Source: Antedon mediterranea
Taxonomy: Eukaryota > Echinodermata > Crinoidea > Comatulida > Antedonidae
Length of the DNA: 64,000 bases
Assembly (NCBI RefSeq): GCF_964355755.1
Contig: NC_092670.1
Span: forward strand, 17,609,201 to 17,673,200
Reading direction: 5' to 3'
The notes under the pieces are model-generated. The model worked only from the letters and a program-made list of their open reading frames with translations, was not told the origin of the DNA and made no database searches. The translations under genes and the position numbers were made by a program. Shown here piece after piece: positions 10,800 to 20,155 of the stretch. The first letter of the stretch is position 1, and the number at the start of each line of letters is the position of its first letter.

Positions 10800-10903
10800 A
10801 GTTGATAAATGATGTGTACATACACACAACATTATACAGAAAAGAAAATGGATTCACTACAAAAATAATCGTTGATTTAACCTTAAAATGTATAGGAGAT
10901 ATA

Positions 10904-10920
10904 TGCCGAAACCCGGGATT

Positions 10921-10970
<50 letters not shown>

Positions 10971-10976
10971 TTCGGC
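10904..10976 (-). tRNA. tRNA-Phe(GAA), unit 35, class K
   Basis: Exact consensus. Confidence 0.92.
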
Positions 10977-11092
10977 TTGTTAGTAATTGCATTGTACATA
11001 CACACAACATTATTCAGAAAAGAAAATGAATTCACTACAAAAATAATCGTTGATTTAACCTAAAATGCACTAAAAAATTGTCGGAGGACATA

Positions 11093-11164
11093 TGCTGAAA
11101 CACGGGATTGAACCAGGGACCTTCAGATCTTTAGTCTGACGCTCTCCAACTAAGCTATTTCGGC
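11093..11164 (-). pseudogene. tRNA-Phe-like, unit 36, class A degenerate
   Basis: Anticodon AAA with the unit 25 set of mismatches. Confidence 0.55.
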
Positions 11165-11280
11165 TTGTTAGTAATTGCATTGTACATACACACAAAATTA
11201 TACAGAAAAGAAAATAAATTCACTACAAAAATAATCGTTGATTTAACCAAAAATGCACTAAAAAATTACCGGAGTACATA

Positions 11281-11308
11281 TGCCGAAACCCTGGATTGAA
11301 CCAGGGAT

Positions 11309-11347
<39 letters not shown>

Positions 11348-11353
11348 TTCGGC
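11281..11353 (-). tRNA. tRNA-Phe(GAA), unit 37, class L
   Basis: T-stem mismatch plus one variable-loop change (AAGATCCC). Confidence 0.5.
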
Positions 11354-11459
11354 TTGTTAGTAATTGCATTGTACATACACACAACATTAAGCAGAAAAGA
11401 AAATGAATTCACTAAAAAAGAAAATCGTTGATTTAACTTAAAAATGTAAAGGAGACATA

Positions 11460-11476
11460 TGCCGAAACCCGGGATT

Positions 11477-11526
<50 letters not shown>

Positions 11527-11532
11527 TTAGGC
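11460..11532 (-). tRNA. tRNA-Phe(GAA), unit 38, class R
   Basis: Single acceptor mismatch. Confidence 0.6.
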
Positions 11533-11647
11533 AGTTGATAAATGCTGTGTACATACACAAAACATTATACAGAAAAGAAAATGAATTCACTACAAAAATA
11601 ATCGTTGATTTAACCTAAAATGCACTAAAAAATTGTCGGAGGACATA

Positions 11648-11663
11648 TGCCGAACCCGGGATT

Positions 11664-11713
<50 letters not shown>

Positions 11714-11719
11714 TTCGGC
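11648..11719 (-). tRNA. tRNA-Phe(GAA), unit 39, class S
   Basis: Six-pair acceptor stem only. Confidence 0.5.
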
Positions 11720-11832
11720 AGTTGATAAATGCTGTGTACATACACAACATTATTCAGAAAAGAAAATGAATTCACTACAAAAATAATCGTTGATTTAACC
11801 TAAAATGCACTAAAAAATTGTCGGAGGACATA

Positions 11833-11904
11833 TGCTGAAACACGGGATTGAACCAGGGACCTTCAGATCTTTAGTCTGACGCTCTCCAACTAAGCTATTT
11901 CGGC
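11833..11904 (-). pseudogene. tRNA-Phe-like, unit 40, class A degenerate
   Basis: Anticodon AAA; last unit of the left 31-unit block. Confidence 0.55.
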
Positions 11905-12020
11905 TTGTTAGTAATTGCATTGTACATACACACAAAATTATACAGAAAAGAAAATAAATTCACTACAAAAATAATCGTTGATTTAACCAAAAATGCACTA
12001 AAAAATTACCGGAGTACATA

Positions 12021-12037
12021 TGCCGAAACCCTGGATT

Positions 12038-12087
<50 letters not shown>

Positions 12088-12093
12088 TTCGGC
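12021..12093 (-). tRNA. tRNA-Phe(GAA), unit 41, class L
   Basis: First unit of the right block; twin of unit 10. Confidence 0.65.
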
Positions 12094-12199
12094 TTGTTAG
12101 TAATTGCATTGTACATACACACAACATTAAGCAGAAAAGAAAATGAATTCACTAAAAAAGAAAATCGTTGATTTAACTTAAAAATGTAAAGGAGACATA

Positions 12200-12216
12200 T
12201 GCCGAAACCCGGGATT

Positions 12217-12266
<50 letters not shown>

Positions 12267-12272
12267 TTAGGC
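12200..12272 (-). tRNA. tRNA-Phe(GAA), unit 42, class R
   Basis: Twin of unit 11. Confidence 0.6.
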
Positions 12273-12387
12273 AGTTGATAAATGCTGTGTACATACACAA
12301 AACATTATACAGAAAAGAAAATGAATTCACTACAAAAATAATCGTTGATTTAACCTAAAATGCACTAAAAAATTGTAGGAGGACATA

Positions 12388-12403
12388 TGCCGAACCCGGG
12401 ATT

Positions 12404-12434
<31 letters not shown>

Positions 12435-12459
12435 TCTCTCCCAACTGAGCTATTTCGGC
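12388..12459 (-). tRNA. tRNA-Phe(GAA), unit 43, class S
   Basis: Twin of unit 12 with one extra D-stem change (GAGAG). Confidence 0.45.
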
Positions 12460-12572
12460 AGTTGATAAATGCTGTGTACATACACAACATTATGCAGAAA
12501 AGAAAATGAATTCACTACAAAAATAATCGTTGATTTAACCTAAAATGCACTAAAAAATTGTCGGAGGACATA

Positions 12573-12589
12573 TGCCGAAACCCGGGATT

Positions 12590-12639
<50 letters not shown>

Positions 12640-12645
12640 TTCGGC
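12573..12645 (-). tRNA. tRNA-Phe(GAA), unit 44, class K
   Basis: Exact consensus. Confidence 0.92.
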
Positions 12646-12749
12646 AGTTGATAAATGATGTGTACATACACACAACATTAGACAGAAAAGAAAATGGATT
12701 TACTACAAAAATAATCGTTGATTTAACTTTAAAATGTATATGAGACATA

Positions 12750-12766
12750 TGCCGAAACCCGGGATT

Positions 12767-12814
<48 letters not shown>

Positions 12815-12821
12815 TTCGCTT
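12750..12821 (-). pseudogene. tRNA-Phe pseudogene, unit 45, class X
   Basis: Twin of unit 14; no acceptor stem possible. Confidence 0.65.
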
Positions 12822-12936
12822 TCTTGATAAATGCTGTGTACATAAACACAACATTATATAGAAAAGGAAATTAATTCACTACAAAAATAATCGTTGATTT
12901 AACCAAAAATGCACTAAAAAATTATCGGAGTACATA

Positions 12937-13008
12937 TGCCGAAACCCGGGATTGAACCAGGGACCTTCAGATCTTCAGTCTGCCCTCTCCCAACTGAGCT
13001 ATTTCGGC
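12937..13008 (-). tRNA. tRNA-Phe(GAA), unit 46, class D
   Basis: Twin of unit 15 but with the T loop intact; only the one-base junction loss. Confidence 0.45.
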
Positions 13009-13124
13009 TTCTAAGTAATTGCAATGTACATACACACAACATTATACAGAAAAGAAAATGAATTCACTACAAAAATAATCGTTGATTTAACCAAAAATGC
13101 ACTAAAAAATTATCGGAGTACATA

Positions 13125-13196
13125 TGCCGAAACCCGGGATTGAACCAGGGACCTTCAGATCTTCAGTCTGCCCTCTCCCAACTGAGCTATTTCGGC
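13125..13196 (-). tRNA. tRNA-Phe(GAA), unit 47, class D
   Basis: Twin of unit 16. Confidence 0.45.
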
Positions 13197-13303
13197 TTCT
13201 AAGTAATTGCAATGTACATACACACAACATTATGCAGAAAAGAAAATGAATTCGCTAAAAAAGAAAATCGTTGATTATACTTAAAAATGTAACGGAGAAA
13301 ATA

Positions 13304-13320
13304 TGCCGAAACCCGGGACT

Positions 13321-13370
<50 letters not shown>

Positions 13371-13376
13371 TTCGGC
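13304..13376 (-). tRNA. tRNA-Phe(GAA), unit 48
   Basis: A58 to G as in unit 17; stems intact. Confidence 0.55.
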
Positions 13377-13492
13377 TAGTTGATAAACGCTGTGTACAGA
13401 AACACAATATTAGATAGAAAAGAAAATGAATTCATTAAAAAAATTAATCATTGATTTAACTTAAAATGCCCTAATAAATATTTTAGACATTA

Positions 13493-13557
13493 TGCAGAAA
13501 CCCGGGATTGAACGAGAGACCTCCAGTCTAACGGTCTCCCAAATGAGCTATTTCGGC
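13493..13557 (-). pseudogene. tRNA-Phe pseudogene, unit 49
   Basis: Same anticodon-arm deletion as unit 18. Confidence 0.7.
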
Positions 13558-13672
13558 TAGGGAATCAATGCTGTGTACAGAAACACAATAATTTACATAA
13601 AAGAAAATAAAATCACTAAAAAATAATCGTTGATTTAACTTAAAATGCACCATAATAAGTATCGGAGACATG

Positions 13673-13692
13673 ATTGGACCAGGGACCTTCAA

Positions 13693-13723
<31 letters not shown>

Positions 13724-13730
13724 TTCGGTT
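13673..13730 (-). pseudogene. tRNA-Phe fragment, unit 50
   Basis: Twin of unit 19. Confidence 0.65.
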
Positions 13731-13842
13731 TCTTGATAAATGCTGTGTACATAAACACATTATATAGAAAAGGAAATTAATTCACTACAAAAATAATCGT
13801 TGATTTAACCAATAATGCACTAAAAAATTATCGGATTACATA

Positions 13843-13915
13843 TGTCGAAACCCAGGATTGAACCAGAGACCTTCAGATCTTCTGTCTGACGCTCTCCCAA
13901 CTGAGCTATTTCGGC
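13843..13915 (-). tRNA. tRNA-Phe-like (GAA), unit 51
   Basis: U33 to A as in unit 20, plus a T-arm change (CTCTGG). Confidence 0.35.
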
Positions 13916-14030
13916 AGTTGATAAATGCTGTGTACATACACACAACATTATACAGAAAAGAAAATAAATTCACTAGAAAAATAATCGTTGATTTAACCAA
14001 AAATGCACTAAAAAATTACCGGAGTACATA

Positions 14031-14047
14031 TGCCGAAACCCGGGATT

Positions 14048-14097
<50 letters not shown>

Positions 14098-14103
14098 TTC
14101 GGC
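14031..14103 (-). tRNA. tRNA-Phe(GAA), unit 52, class K
   Basis: Exact consensus, unlike its twin unit 21 (AAA). Confidence 0.92.
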
Positions 14104-14219
14104 TTGTTAGTAATTGCATTGTACATACACACAAAATTATACAGAAAAGAAAATAAATTCACTACAAAAATAATCGTTGATTTAACCAAAAATGCACTAA
14201 AAAATTACCGGAGTACATA

Positions 14220-14236
14220 TGCCGAAACCCTGGATT

Positions 14237-14278
<42 letters not shown>

Positions 14279-14292
14279 AGAGCTATTTCGGC
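14220..14292 (-). tRNA. tRNA-Phe(GAA), unit 53, class L
   Basis: T-stem mismatch plus a D-arm change (CTCTGTTGGG). Confidence 0.5.
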
Positions 14293-14398
14293 TTGTTAGT
14301 AATTGCATTGTACATACACACAACATTAAGCAGAAAAGAAAATGAATTCACTAAAAAAGAAAATCGTTGATTTAACTTAAAAATGTAAAGGAGACATA

Positions 14399-14415
14399 TG
14401 CCGAAACCCGGGATT

Positions 14416-14454
<39 letters not shown>

Positions 14455-14474
14455 TACTACTGAGCTATTTAGGC
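14399..14474 (-). pseudogene. tRNA-Phe-like, unit 54, class R with insertion
   Basis: A three-base duplication in the D arm (AGTAGTAGGG) makes it 76 nt. Confidence 0.5.
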
Positions 14475-14589
14475 AGTTGATAAATGCTGTGTACATACAC
14501 AAAACATTATACAGAAAAGAAAATGAATTCACTACAAAAATAATCGTTGATTTAACCTAAAATGCACTAAAAAATTGTCGGAGGACATA

Positions 14590-14605
14590 TGCCGAACCCG
14601 GGATT

Positions 14606-14646
<41 letters not shown>

Positions 14647-14661
14647 ATGAGCTATTTCGGC
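14590..14661 (-). tRNA. tRNA-Phe(GAA), unit 55, class S
   Basis: Six-pair acceptor and one D-loop change. Confidence 0.45.
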
Positions 14662-14774
14662 AGTTGATAAATGCTGTGTACATACACAACATTATGCAGA
14701 AAAGAAAATGAATTCACTACAAAAATAATCGTTGATTTAACCTAAAATGCACTAAAAAATTGGCGGAGGACATA

Positions 14775-14846
14775 TGCTGAAACACGGGATTGAACCAGGG
14801 ACCTTCAGATCTTTAGTCTGACGCTCTCCAACTAAGCTATTTCGGC
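14775..14846 (-). pseudogene. tRNA-Phe-like, unit 56, class A degenerate
   Basis: Twin of unit 25. Confidence 0.55.
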
Positions 14847-14962
14847 TTGTTAGTAATTGCATTGTACATACACACAACATTATACAGAAAAGAAAATAAA
14901 TTCACTACAAAAATAATCGTTGATTTAACCAAAAATGCACTAAAAAATTACCGGAGTACATA

Positions 14963-14979
14963 TGCCGAAACCCGGGATT

Positions 14980-15011
<32 letters not shown>

Positions 15012-15035
15012 TTCTCCCAACTGAGCTATTTCGGC
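14963..15035 (-). tRNA. tRNA-Phe(GAA), unit 57
   Basis: Twin of unit 26; single D-stem mismatch. Confidence 0.65.
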
Positions 15036-15141
15036 TTGTTAGTAATTGCATTGTACATACACACAACATTAAACAGAAAAGAAAATGAATTCACTAAAAA
15101 AGAAAATCGTTGATTTAACTTAAAAATGTAAAGGAGACATA

Positions 15142-15163
15142 TGCCGAAACCCGGAATTGAACT

Positions 15164-15208
<45 letters not shown>

Positions 15209-15214
15209 TTAGGC
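15142..15214 (-). pseudogene. tRNA-Phe-like, unit 58, class R
   Basis: Twin of unit 27; B box weakened. Confidence 0.45.
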
Positions 15215-15329
15215 AGTTGATAAATGCTATGTACATACACAAAACATTATACAGAAAAGAAAATGAATTCACTACAAAAATAATCGTTGATTTAACCTAA
15301 AATGCACTAAAAAATTGTCGGAAGACATA

Positions 15330-15345
15330 TGCCGAACCCGGGATT

Positions 15346-15395
<50 letters not shown>

Positions 15396-15401
15396 TTCGG
15401 C
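15330..15401 (-). tRNA. tRNA-Phe(GAA), unit 59, class S
   Basis: Twin of unit 28. Confidence 0.5.
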
Positions 15402-15514
15402 AGTTGATAAATGCTGTGTACATACACAACATTATGCAGAAAAGAAAATGAATTCACTACAAAAATAATCGTTGATTTAACCTAAAATGCACTAAAAAAT
15501 TGGCGGAGGACATA

Positions 15515-15586
15515 TGCTGAAACACGGGATTGAACCAGGGACCTTCAGATCTTTAGTCTGACGCTCTCCAACTAAGCTATTTCGGC
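15515..15586 (-). pseudogene. tRNA-Phe-like, unit 60, class A degenerate
   Basis: Twin of unit 29. Confidence 0.55.
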
Positions 15587-15702
15587 TTGTTAGTAATTGC
15601 ATTGTACATACACACAACATTATACAGAAAAGAAAATAAATTCACTACAAAAATAATCGTTGATTTAACCAAAAATGCACTAAAAAATTACCGGAGTACA
15701 TA

Positions 15703-15719
15703 TGCCGAAACCCGGGATT

Positions 15720-15769
<50 letters not shown>

Positions 15770-15775
15770 TTCGGC
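15703..15775 (-). tRNA. tRNA-Phe(GAA), unit 61, class K
   Basis: Exact consensus; twin of unit 30. Confidence 0.92.
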
Positions 15776-15881
15776 TTGTTAGTAATTGCATTGTACATAC
15801 ACACAACATTAAACAGAAAAGAAAATGAATTCACTAAAAAAGAAAATCGTTGATTTAACTTAAAAATGTAATAGAGACACA

Positions 15882-15903
15882 TGCCGAAACCCGGGATTGA
15901 ACT

Positions 15904-15948
<45 letters not shown>

Positions 15949-15954
15949 TTAGGC
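15882..15954 (-). tRNA. tRNA-Phe(GAA), unit 62, class R
   Basis: Twin of unit 31. Confidence 0.45.
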
Positions 15955-16069
15955 AGTTGATAAATGCTGTGTACATACACAAAACATTATACAGAAAAGC
16001 AAATGAATTCACTACAAAAATAATCGTTGATTTAACCTAAAATGCACTAAAAAATTGTCGGAGGACATA

Positions 16070-16141
16070 TGCCGAACCCGGGATTGAACCAGGGACCTTC
16101 AGATCTTCAGTCTGAGGCTCTCCCAACTGAGCTATTTCGGC
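16070..16141 (-). tRNA. tRNA-Phe(GAA), unit 63, class S
   Basis: Twin of unit 32. Confidence 0.45.
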
Positions 16142-16256
16142 AGTTGATAAATGCTGTGTACATACACAAAACATTATACAGAAAAGAAAATGAATTCACT
16201 ACAAAAATAATCGTTGATTTAACCTAAAATGCACTAAAAAATTGTCGGAGGACATA

Positions 16257-16272
16257 TCCCGAACCCGGGATT

Positions 16273-16317
<45 letters not shown>

Positions 16318-16328
16318 CCTATTTCGGC
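16257..16328 (-). pseudogene. tRNA-Phe-like, unit 64, class S
   Basis: Twin of unit 33 but with the B box intact. Confidence 0.45.
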
Positions 16329-16441
16329 AGTTGATAAATGCTGTGTACATACACAACATTATACAGAAAAGAAAATGAATTCACTACAACAATAATCGTT
16401 GATTTAACCTAAAATGCACTAAAAAATTGTCGGAGGACATA

Positions 16442-16458
16442 TGCCGAAACCCAGGATT

Positions 16459-16508
<50 letters not shown>

Positions 16509-16514
16509 TTCGGC
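16442..16514 (-). tRNA. tRNA-Phe(GAA), unit 65
   Basis: Twin of unit 34; one T-stem wobble. Confidence 0.75.
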
Positions 16515-16618
16515 AGTTGATAAATGATGTGTACATACACACAACATTATACAGAAAAGAAAATGGATTCACTACAAAAATAATCGTTGATTTAACCTTA
16601 AAATGTATAGGAGATATA

Positions 16619-16635
16619 TGCCGAAACCCGGGATT

Positions 16636-16685
<50 letters not shown>

Positions 16686-16691
16686 TTCGGC
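16619..16691 (-). tRNA. tRNA-Phe(GAA), unit 66, class K
   Basis: Exact consensus. Confidence 0.92.
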
Positions 16692-16807
16692 TTGTTAGTA
16701 ATTGCATTGTACATACACACAACATTATTCAGAAAAGAAAATGAATTCACTACAAAAATAATCGTTGATTTAACCTAAAATGCACTAAAAAATTGTCGGA
16801 GGACATA

Positions 16808-16879
16808 TGCTGAAACACGGGATTGAACCAGGGACCTTCAGATCTTTAGTCTGACGCTCTCCAACTAAGCTATTTCGGC
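16808..16879 (-). pseudogene. tRNA-Phe-like, unit 67, class A degenerate
   Basis: Twin of unit 36. Confidence 0.55.
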
Positions 16880-16995
16880 TTGTTAGTAATTGCATTGTAC
16901 ATACACACAAAATTATACAGAAAAGAAAATAAATTCACTACAAAAATAATCGTTGATTTAACCAAAAATGCACTAAAAAATTACCGGAGTACATA

Positions 16996-17023
16996 TGCCG
17001 AAACCCTGGATTGAACCAGGGAT

Positions 17024-17062
<39 letters not shown>

Positions 17063-17068
17063 TTCGGC
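16996..17068 (-). tRNA. tRNA-Phe(GAA), unit 68, class L
   Basis: Twin of unit 37. Confidence 0.5.
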
Positions 17069-17174
17069 TTGTTAGTAATTGCATTGTACATACACACAAC
17101 ATTAAGCAGAAAAGAAAATGAATTCACTAAAAAAGAAAATCGTTGATTTAACTTAAAAATGTAAAGGAGACATA

Positions 17175-17191
17175 TGCCGAAACCCGGGATT

Positions 17192-17240
<49 letters not shown>

Positions 17241-17250
17241 GTATTTAGGC
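17175..17250 (-). pseudogene. tRNA-Phe-like, unit 69, class R with insertion
   Basis: Three extra bases between the acceptor strand and D stem (76 nt), absent from twin unit 38. Confidence 0.5.
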
Positions 17251-17365
17251 AGTTGATAAATGCTGTGTACATACACAAAACATTATACAGAAAAGAAAAT
17301 GAATTCACTACAAAAATAATCGTTGATTTAACCTAAAATGCACTAAAAAATTGTCGGAGGACATA

Positions 17366-17381
17366 TGCCGAACCCGGGATT

Positions 17382-17431
<50 letters not shown>

Positions 17432-17437
17432 TTCGGC
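17366..17437 (-). tRNA. tRNA-Phe(GAA), unit 70, class S
   Basis: Twin of unit 39. Confidence 0.5.
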
Positions 17438-17550
17438 AGTTGATAAATGCTGTGTACATACACAACATTATTCAGAAAAGAAAATGAATTCACTACAAAA
17501 ATAATCGTTGATTTAACCTAAAATGCACTAAAAAATTGGCGGAGGACATA

Positions 17551-17622
17551 TGCTGAAACACGGGATTGAACCAGGGACCTTCAGATCTTTAGTCTGACGC
17601 TCTCCAACTAAGCTATTTCGGC
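17551..17622 (-). pseudogene. tRNA-Phe-like, unit 71, class A degenerate
   Basis: Last unit of the right block; twin of unit 40. Confidence 0.55.
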
Positions 17623-17738
17623 TTGTTAGTAATTGCATTGTACATACACACAACATTATACAGAAAAGAAAATAAATTCACTACAAAAATAATCGTTGAT
17701 TTAACCAAAAATGCACTAAAAAATTACCGGAGTACATA

Positions 17739-17755
17739 TGCCGAAACCCGGGATT

Positions 17756-17805
<50 letters not shown>

Positions 17806-17811
17806 TTCGGC
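17739..17811 (-). tRNA. tRNA-Phe(GAA), unit 72, class K
   Basis: Exact consensus. Confidence 0.92.
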
Positions 17812-17917
17812 TTGTTAGTAATTGCATTGTACATACACACAACATTAAACAGAAAAGAAAATGAATTCACTAAAAAAGAAAATCGTTGATTTAACTTAAA
17901 AATGTAAAGGAGACATA

Positions 17918-17943
17918 TGCCGAAACCCGGGATTGAACTAGGA

Positions 17944-17984
<41 letters not shown>

Positions 17985-17990
17985 TTAGGC
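17918..17990 (-). pseudogene. tRNA-Phe-like, unit 73, class R
   Basis: Acceptor mismatch plus two changes around the T arm (TTCCTAG). Confidence 0.45.
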
Positions 17991-18105
17991 AGTTGATAAA
18001 TGCTGTGTACATACACAAAACATTATACAGAAAAGAAAATGAATTCACTACAAAAATAATCGTTGATTTAACCTAAAATGCACTAAAAAATTGTCGGAGG
18101 ACATA

Positions 18106-18177
18106 TGCCGAACCCGGGATTGAACCAGGGACCTTCAGATCTTCAGTCTGAGGCTCTCCCAACTGAGCTATTTCGGC
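18106..18177 (-). tRNA. tRNA-Phe(GAA), unit 74, class S
   Basis: Carries the GAGCCTC change of units 32 and 63. Confidence 0.45.
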
Positions 18178-18290
18178 AGTTGATAAATGCTGTGTACATA
18201 CACAACATTATACAGAAAAGAAAATGAATTCACTACAAAAATAATCGTTGATTTAACCTAAAATGCGCTAAAAAATTGTCGGAGGACATA

Positions 18291-18363
18291 TGCCGAAACC
18301 CGGGATTGAACCAGGGACCTTCAGATCTTTAGTCTGACGCTCTCCCAACTGAGCTATTTCGGC
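18291..18363 (-). tRNA. tRNA-Phe with anticodon AAA, unit 75
   Basis: Every base matches consensus except G34 to A, giving loop CTAAAGA. A cloverleaf with intact boxes and a Phe body but an A34 anticodon. Confidence 0.75.
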
Positions 18364-18469
18364 TTGTTAGTAATTGCATTGTACATACACACAACATTAT
18401 ACAGAAAAGAAAATGAATTCACTAAAAAAGAAAGTTGTTGATTTAACTTTAAAATGTATAGGAGACATA

Positions 18470-18486
18470 TGCCGAAACCCGGGATT

Positions 18487-18536
<50 letters not shown>

Positions 18537-18542
18537 TTCGGC
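18470..18542 (-). tRNA. tRNA-Phe(GAA), unit 76, class K
   Basis: Exact consensus. Confidence 0.92.
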
Positions 18543-18658
18543 TAGTTGATAAACGCTGTGTACATACACACAACATTATATATAAAATGAAATTAATTCG
18601 CTACAAAAATAATCGTTTATTTAACCAAAAATGCACTAAAAAATCATCGGAGTACATA

Positions 18659-18730
18659 TGCCGAAACCCGGGATTGAACCAGGGACCTTCAGATCTTCAG
18701 TCTGCCCTCTCCCAACTGAGCTATTTCGGC
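18659..18730 (-). tRNA. tRNA-Phe(GAA), unit 77, class D
   Basis: One-base junction loss only. Confidence 0.45.
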
Positions 18731-18837
18731 TTCTAAGCAATAGCAATGTACATACACACAACATTATGCAAAAAAGAAAATGAATTCACTAAAAAAGAAA
18801 ATCGTTGATTATACTTTAAAATGTAACGGAGAAAATA

Positions 18838-18901
18838 TGCCGAAACCCGGGATTGAACCAGGGACCTTCAGTCTGCCCTCTCCCAAGTGAGCTATTTCGG
18901 C
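18838..18901 (-). pseudogene. tRNA-Phe pseudogene, unit 78
   Basis: 64 nt; an eight-base deletion removes half of the anticodon arm, with class D loss as well. Confidence 0.7.
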
Positions 18902-19008
18902 TTGTTAGTAATTTCATTGTACATATACACAACATTAAACAGAAAAAAAAAATGAATTCACTAAAAAAGAAAATCGTTGATTTAACTTAAAAATGTAAAG
19001 GAGACATA

Positions 19009-19025
19009 TGCCGAAACCCGGGATT

Positions 19026-19075
<50 letters not shown>

Positions 19076-19081
19076 TTCGGC
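19009..19081 (-). tRNA. tRNA-Phe(GAA), unit 79, class K
   Basis: Exact consensus. Confidence 0.92.
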
Positions 19082-19200
19082 AGTTGATAAATGCTGTGTA
19101 CATACACACAATATTATACAGAAAAGAAAATTAATTCACTACAAAAATAATCGTTGATTTAACCTAAAATGCACTAAAAAATTGTCGGAGGACATAATAA

Positions 19201-19273
19201 TGCCGAAACCCGGGATTGAACCAGGGACCTTCAGATCTTTAGTCTGACGCTCTCCCAACTGAGCTATTTCGGC
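19201..19273 (-). tRNA. tRNA-Phe with anticodon AAA, unit 80
   Basis: Second otherwise-perfect copy with A34. Confidence 0.75.
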
Positions 19274-19388
19274 AGTTGATAAATTCTGTGTACATACACA
19301 CAACATTATACAGAAAAGAAAATGAATTCGCTACAAAAATAATTGTTGATTTAACCTAAAATGCACTAAAAAATTGTCGGAGGTCATA

Positions 19389-19405
19389 TGCCGCAACCCG
19401 GGATT

Positions 19406-19455
<50 letters not shown>

Positions 19456-19461
19456 TTCGGC
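19389..19461 (-). tRNA. tRNA-Phe(GAA), unit 81
   Basis: One acceptor mismatch (3' strand TTGCGGC); otherwise consensus. Confidence 0.65.
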
Positions 19462-19578
19462 TAGTTGATAAACGCTGTGTACAGAAACATAATATTACAC
19501 AGAAAAGAAAATGAATTCAGTAAAAAAATTAATCGTTGATTTAACTTAAAAGCACTAAAAAAGTTATTTTAGACATTA

Positions 19579-19595
19579 TGCCGAAACCCGGGATT

Positions 19596-19645
<50 letters not shown>

Positions 19646-19651
19646 TTCGGC
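19579..19651 (-). tRNA. tRNA-Phe(GAA), unit 82, class K
   Basis: Exact consensus; the last perfect unit before the decayed edge. Confidence 0.92.
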
Positions 19652-19772
19652 TAGTTGATAAACGCTTTGTATAGAAACACAATATTATACAGAAAACAAA
19701 ATTAATTTAGTAAAAAAATTAATCGTTGATTTAACTTAAAATGCACTAAAAAAAAAGTATTTTAAGACATTA

Positions 19773-19845
19773 TGCCGAAACCCTGAATCAAACCAGGGAC
19801 CTACAGATCTTCAGTCTGACGCTCTCCAAACTCAGCTATTTCGGC
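19773..19845 (-). pseudogene. tRNA-Phe pseudogene, unit 83
   Basis: Several T-arm, B-box and D-arm changes (TTTGATTCAGGG); anticodon GAA remains. Confidence 0.6.
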
Positions 19846-19952
19846 AGTTGATAAATGCTGTGTACAGAAACACAATATTATACATAAAAGAAAATGAATT
19901 TAGTGAAAAAAACAATCGTTGATTTAACTTAAAATGCACTAAAATAAGTATT

Positions 19953-19968
19953 TTCTTCAGTCTGACGA
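19953..19968 (-). pseudogene. tRNA-Phe remnant, unit 84
   Basis: Only CGTCAGACTGAAGA, the anticodon 5' arm, is left between two spacers: a near-complete deletion. Confidence 0.5.
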
Positions 19969-20082
19969 TTGATAACTGCAGTGTACATAAACAACATATT
20001 ACTCAGAAACAAAAATGAAAGTAATAAAAACAATAATCGTTGATTAATTTAAAATGCACTAAAAACTTTTGTCATAGACACA

Positions 20083-20114
20083 TGCTGAGAGACGGAATTT
20101 AGCCAGGCACCTTT

Positions 20115-20149
<35 letters not shown>

Positions 20150-20155
20150 TTCGGC
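20083..20155 (-). pseudogene. tRNA-Phe pseudogene, unit 85
   Basis: Rightmost unit. The D and anticodon arms are consensus, but the T arm and 3' acceptor strand are heavily mutated. Confidence 0.6.

Noticed and set aside
5556-18736. Open frames of 60-120 codons through the array on both strands (for example those containing NPGLNQGPSDLQSDALP)
   Set aside because: They are conceptual translations of the tRNA-Phe units and spacers. The frames break wherever a unit has an indel, and no start, splice or codon pattern suggests protein.
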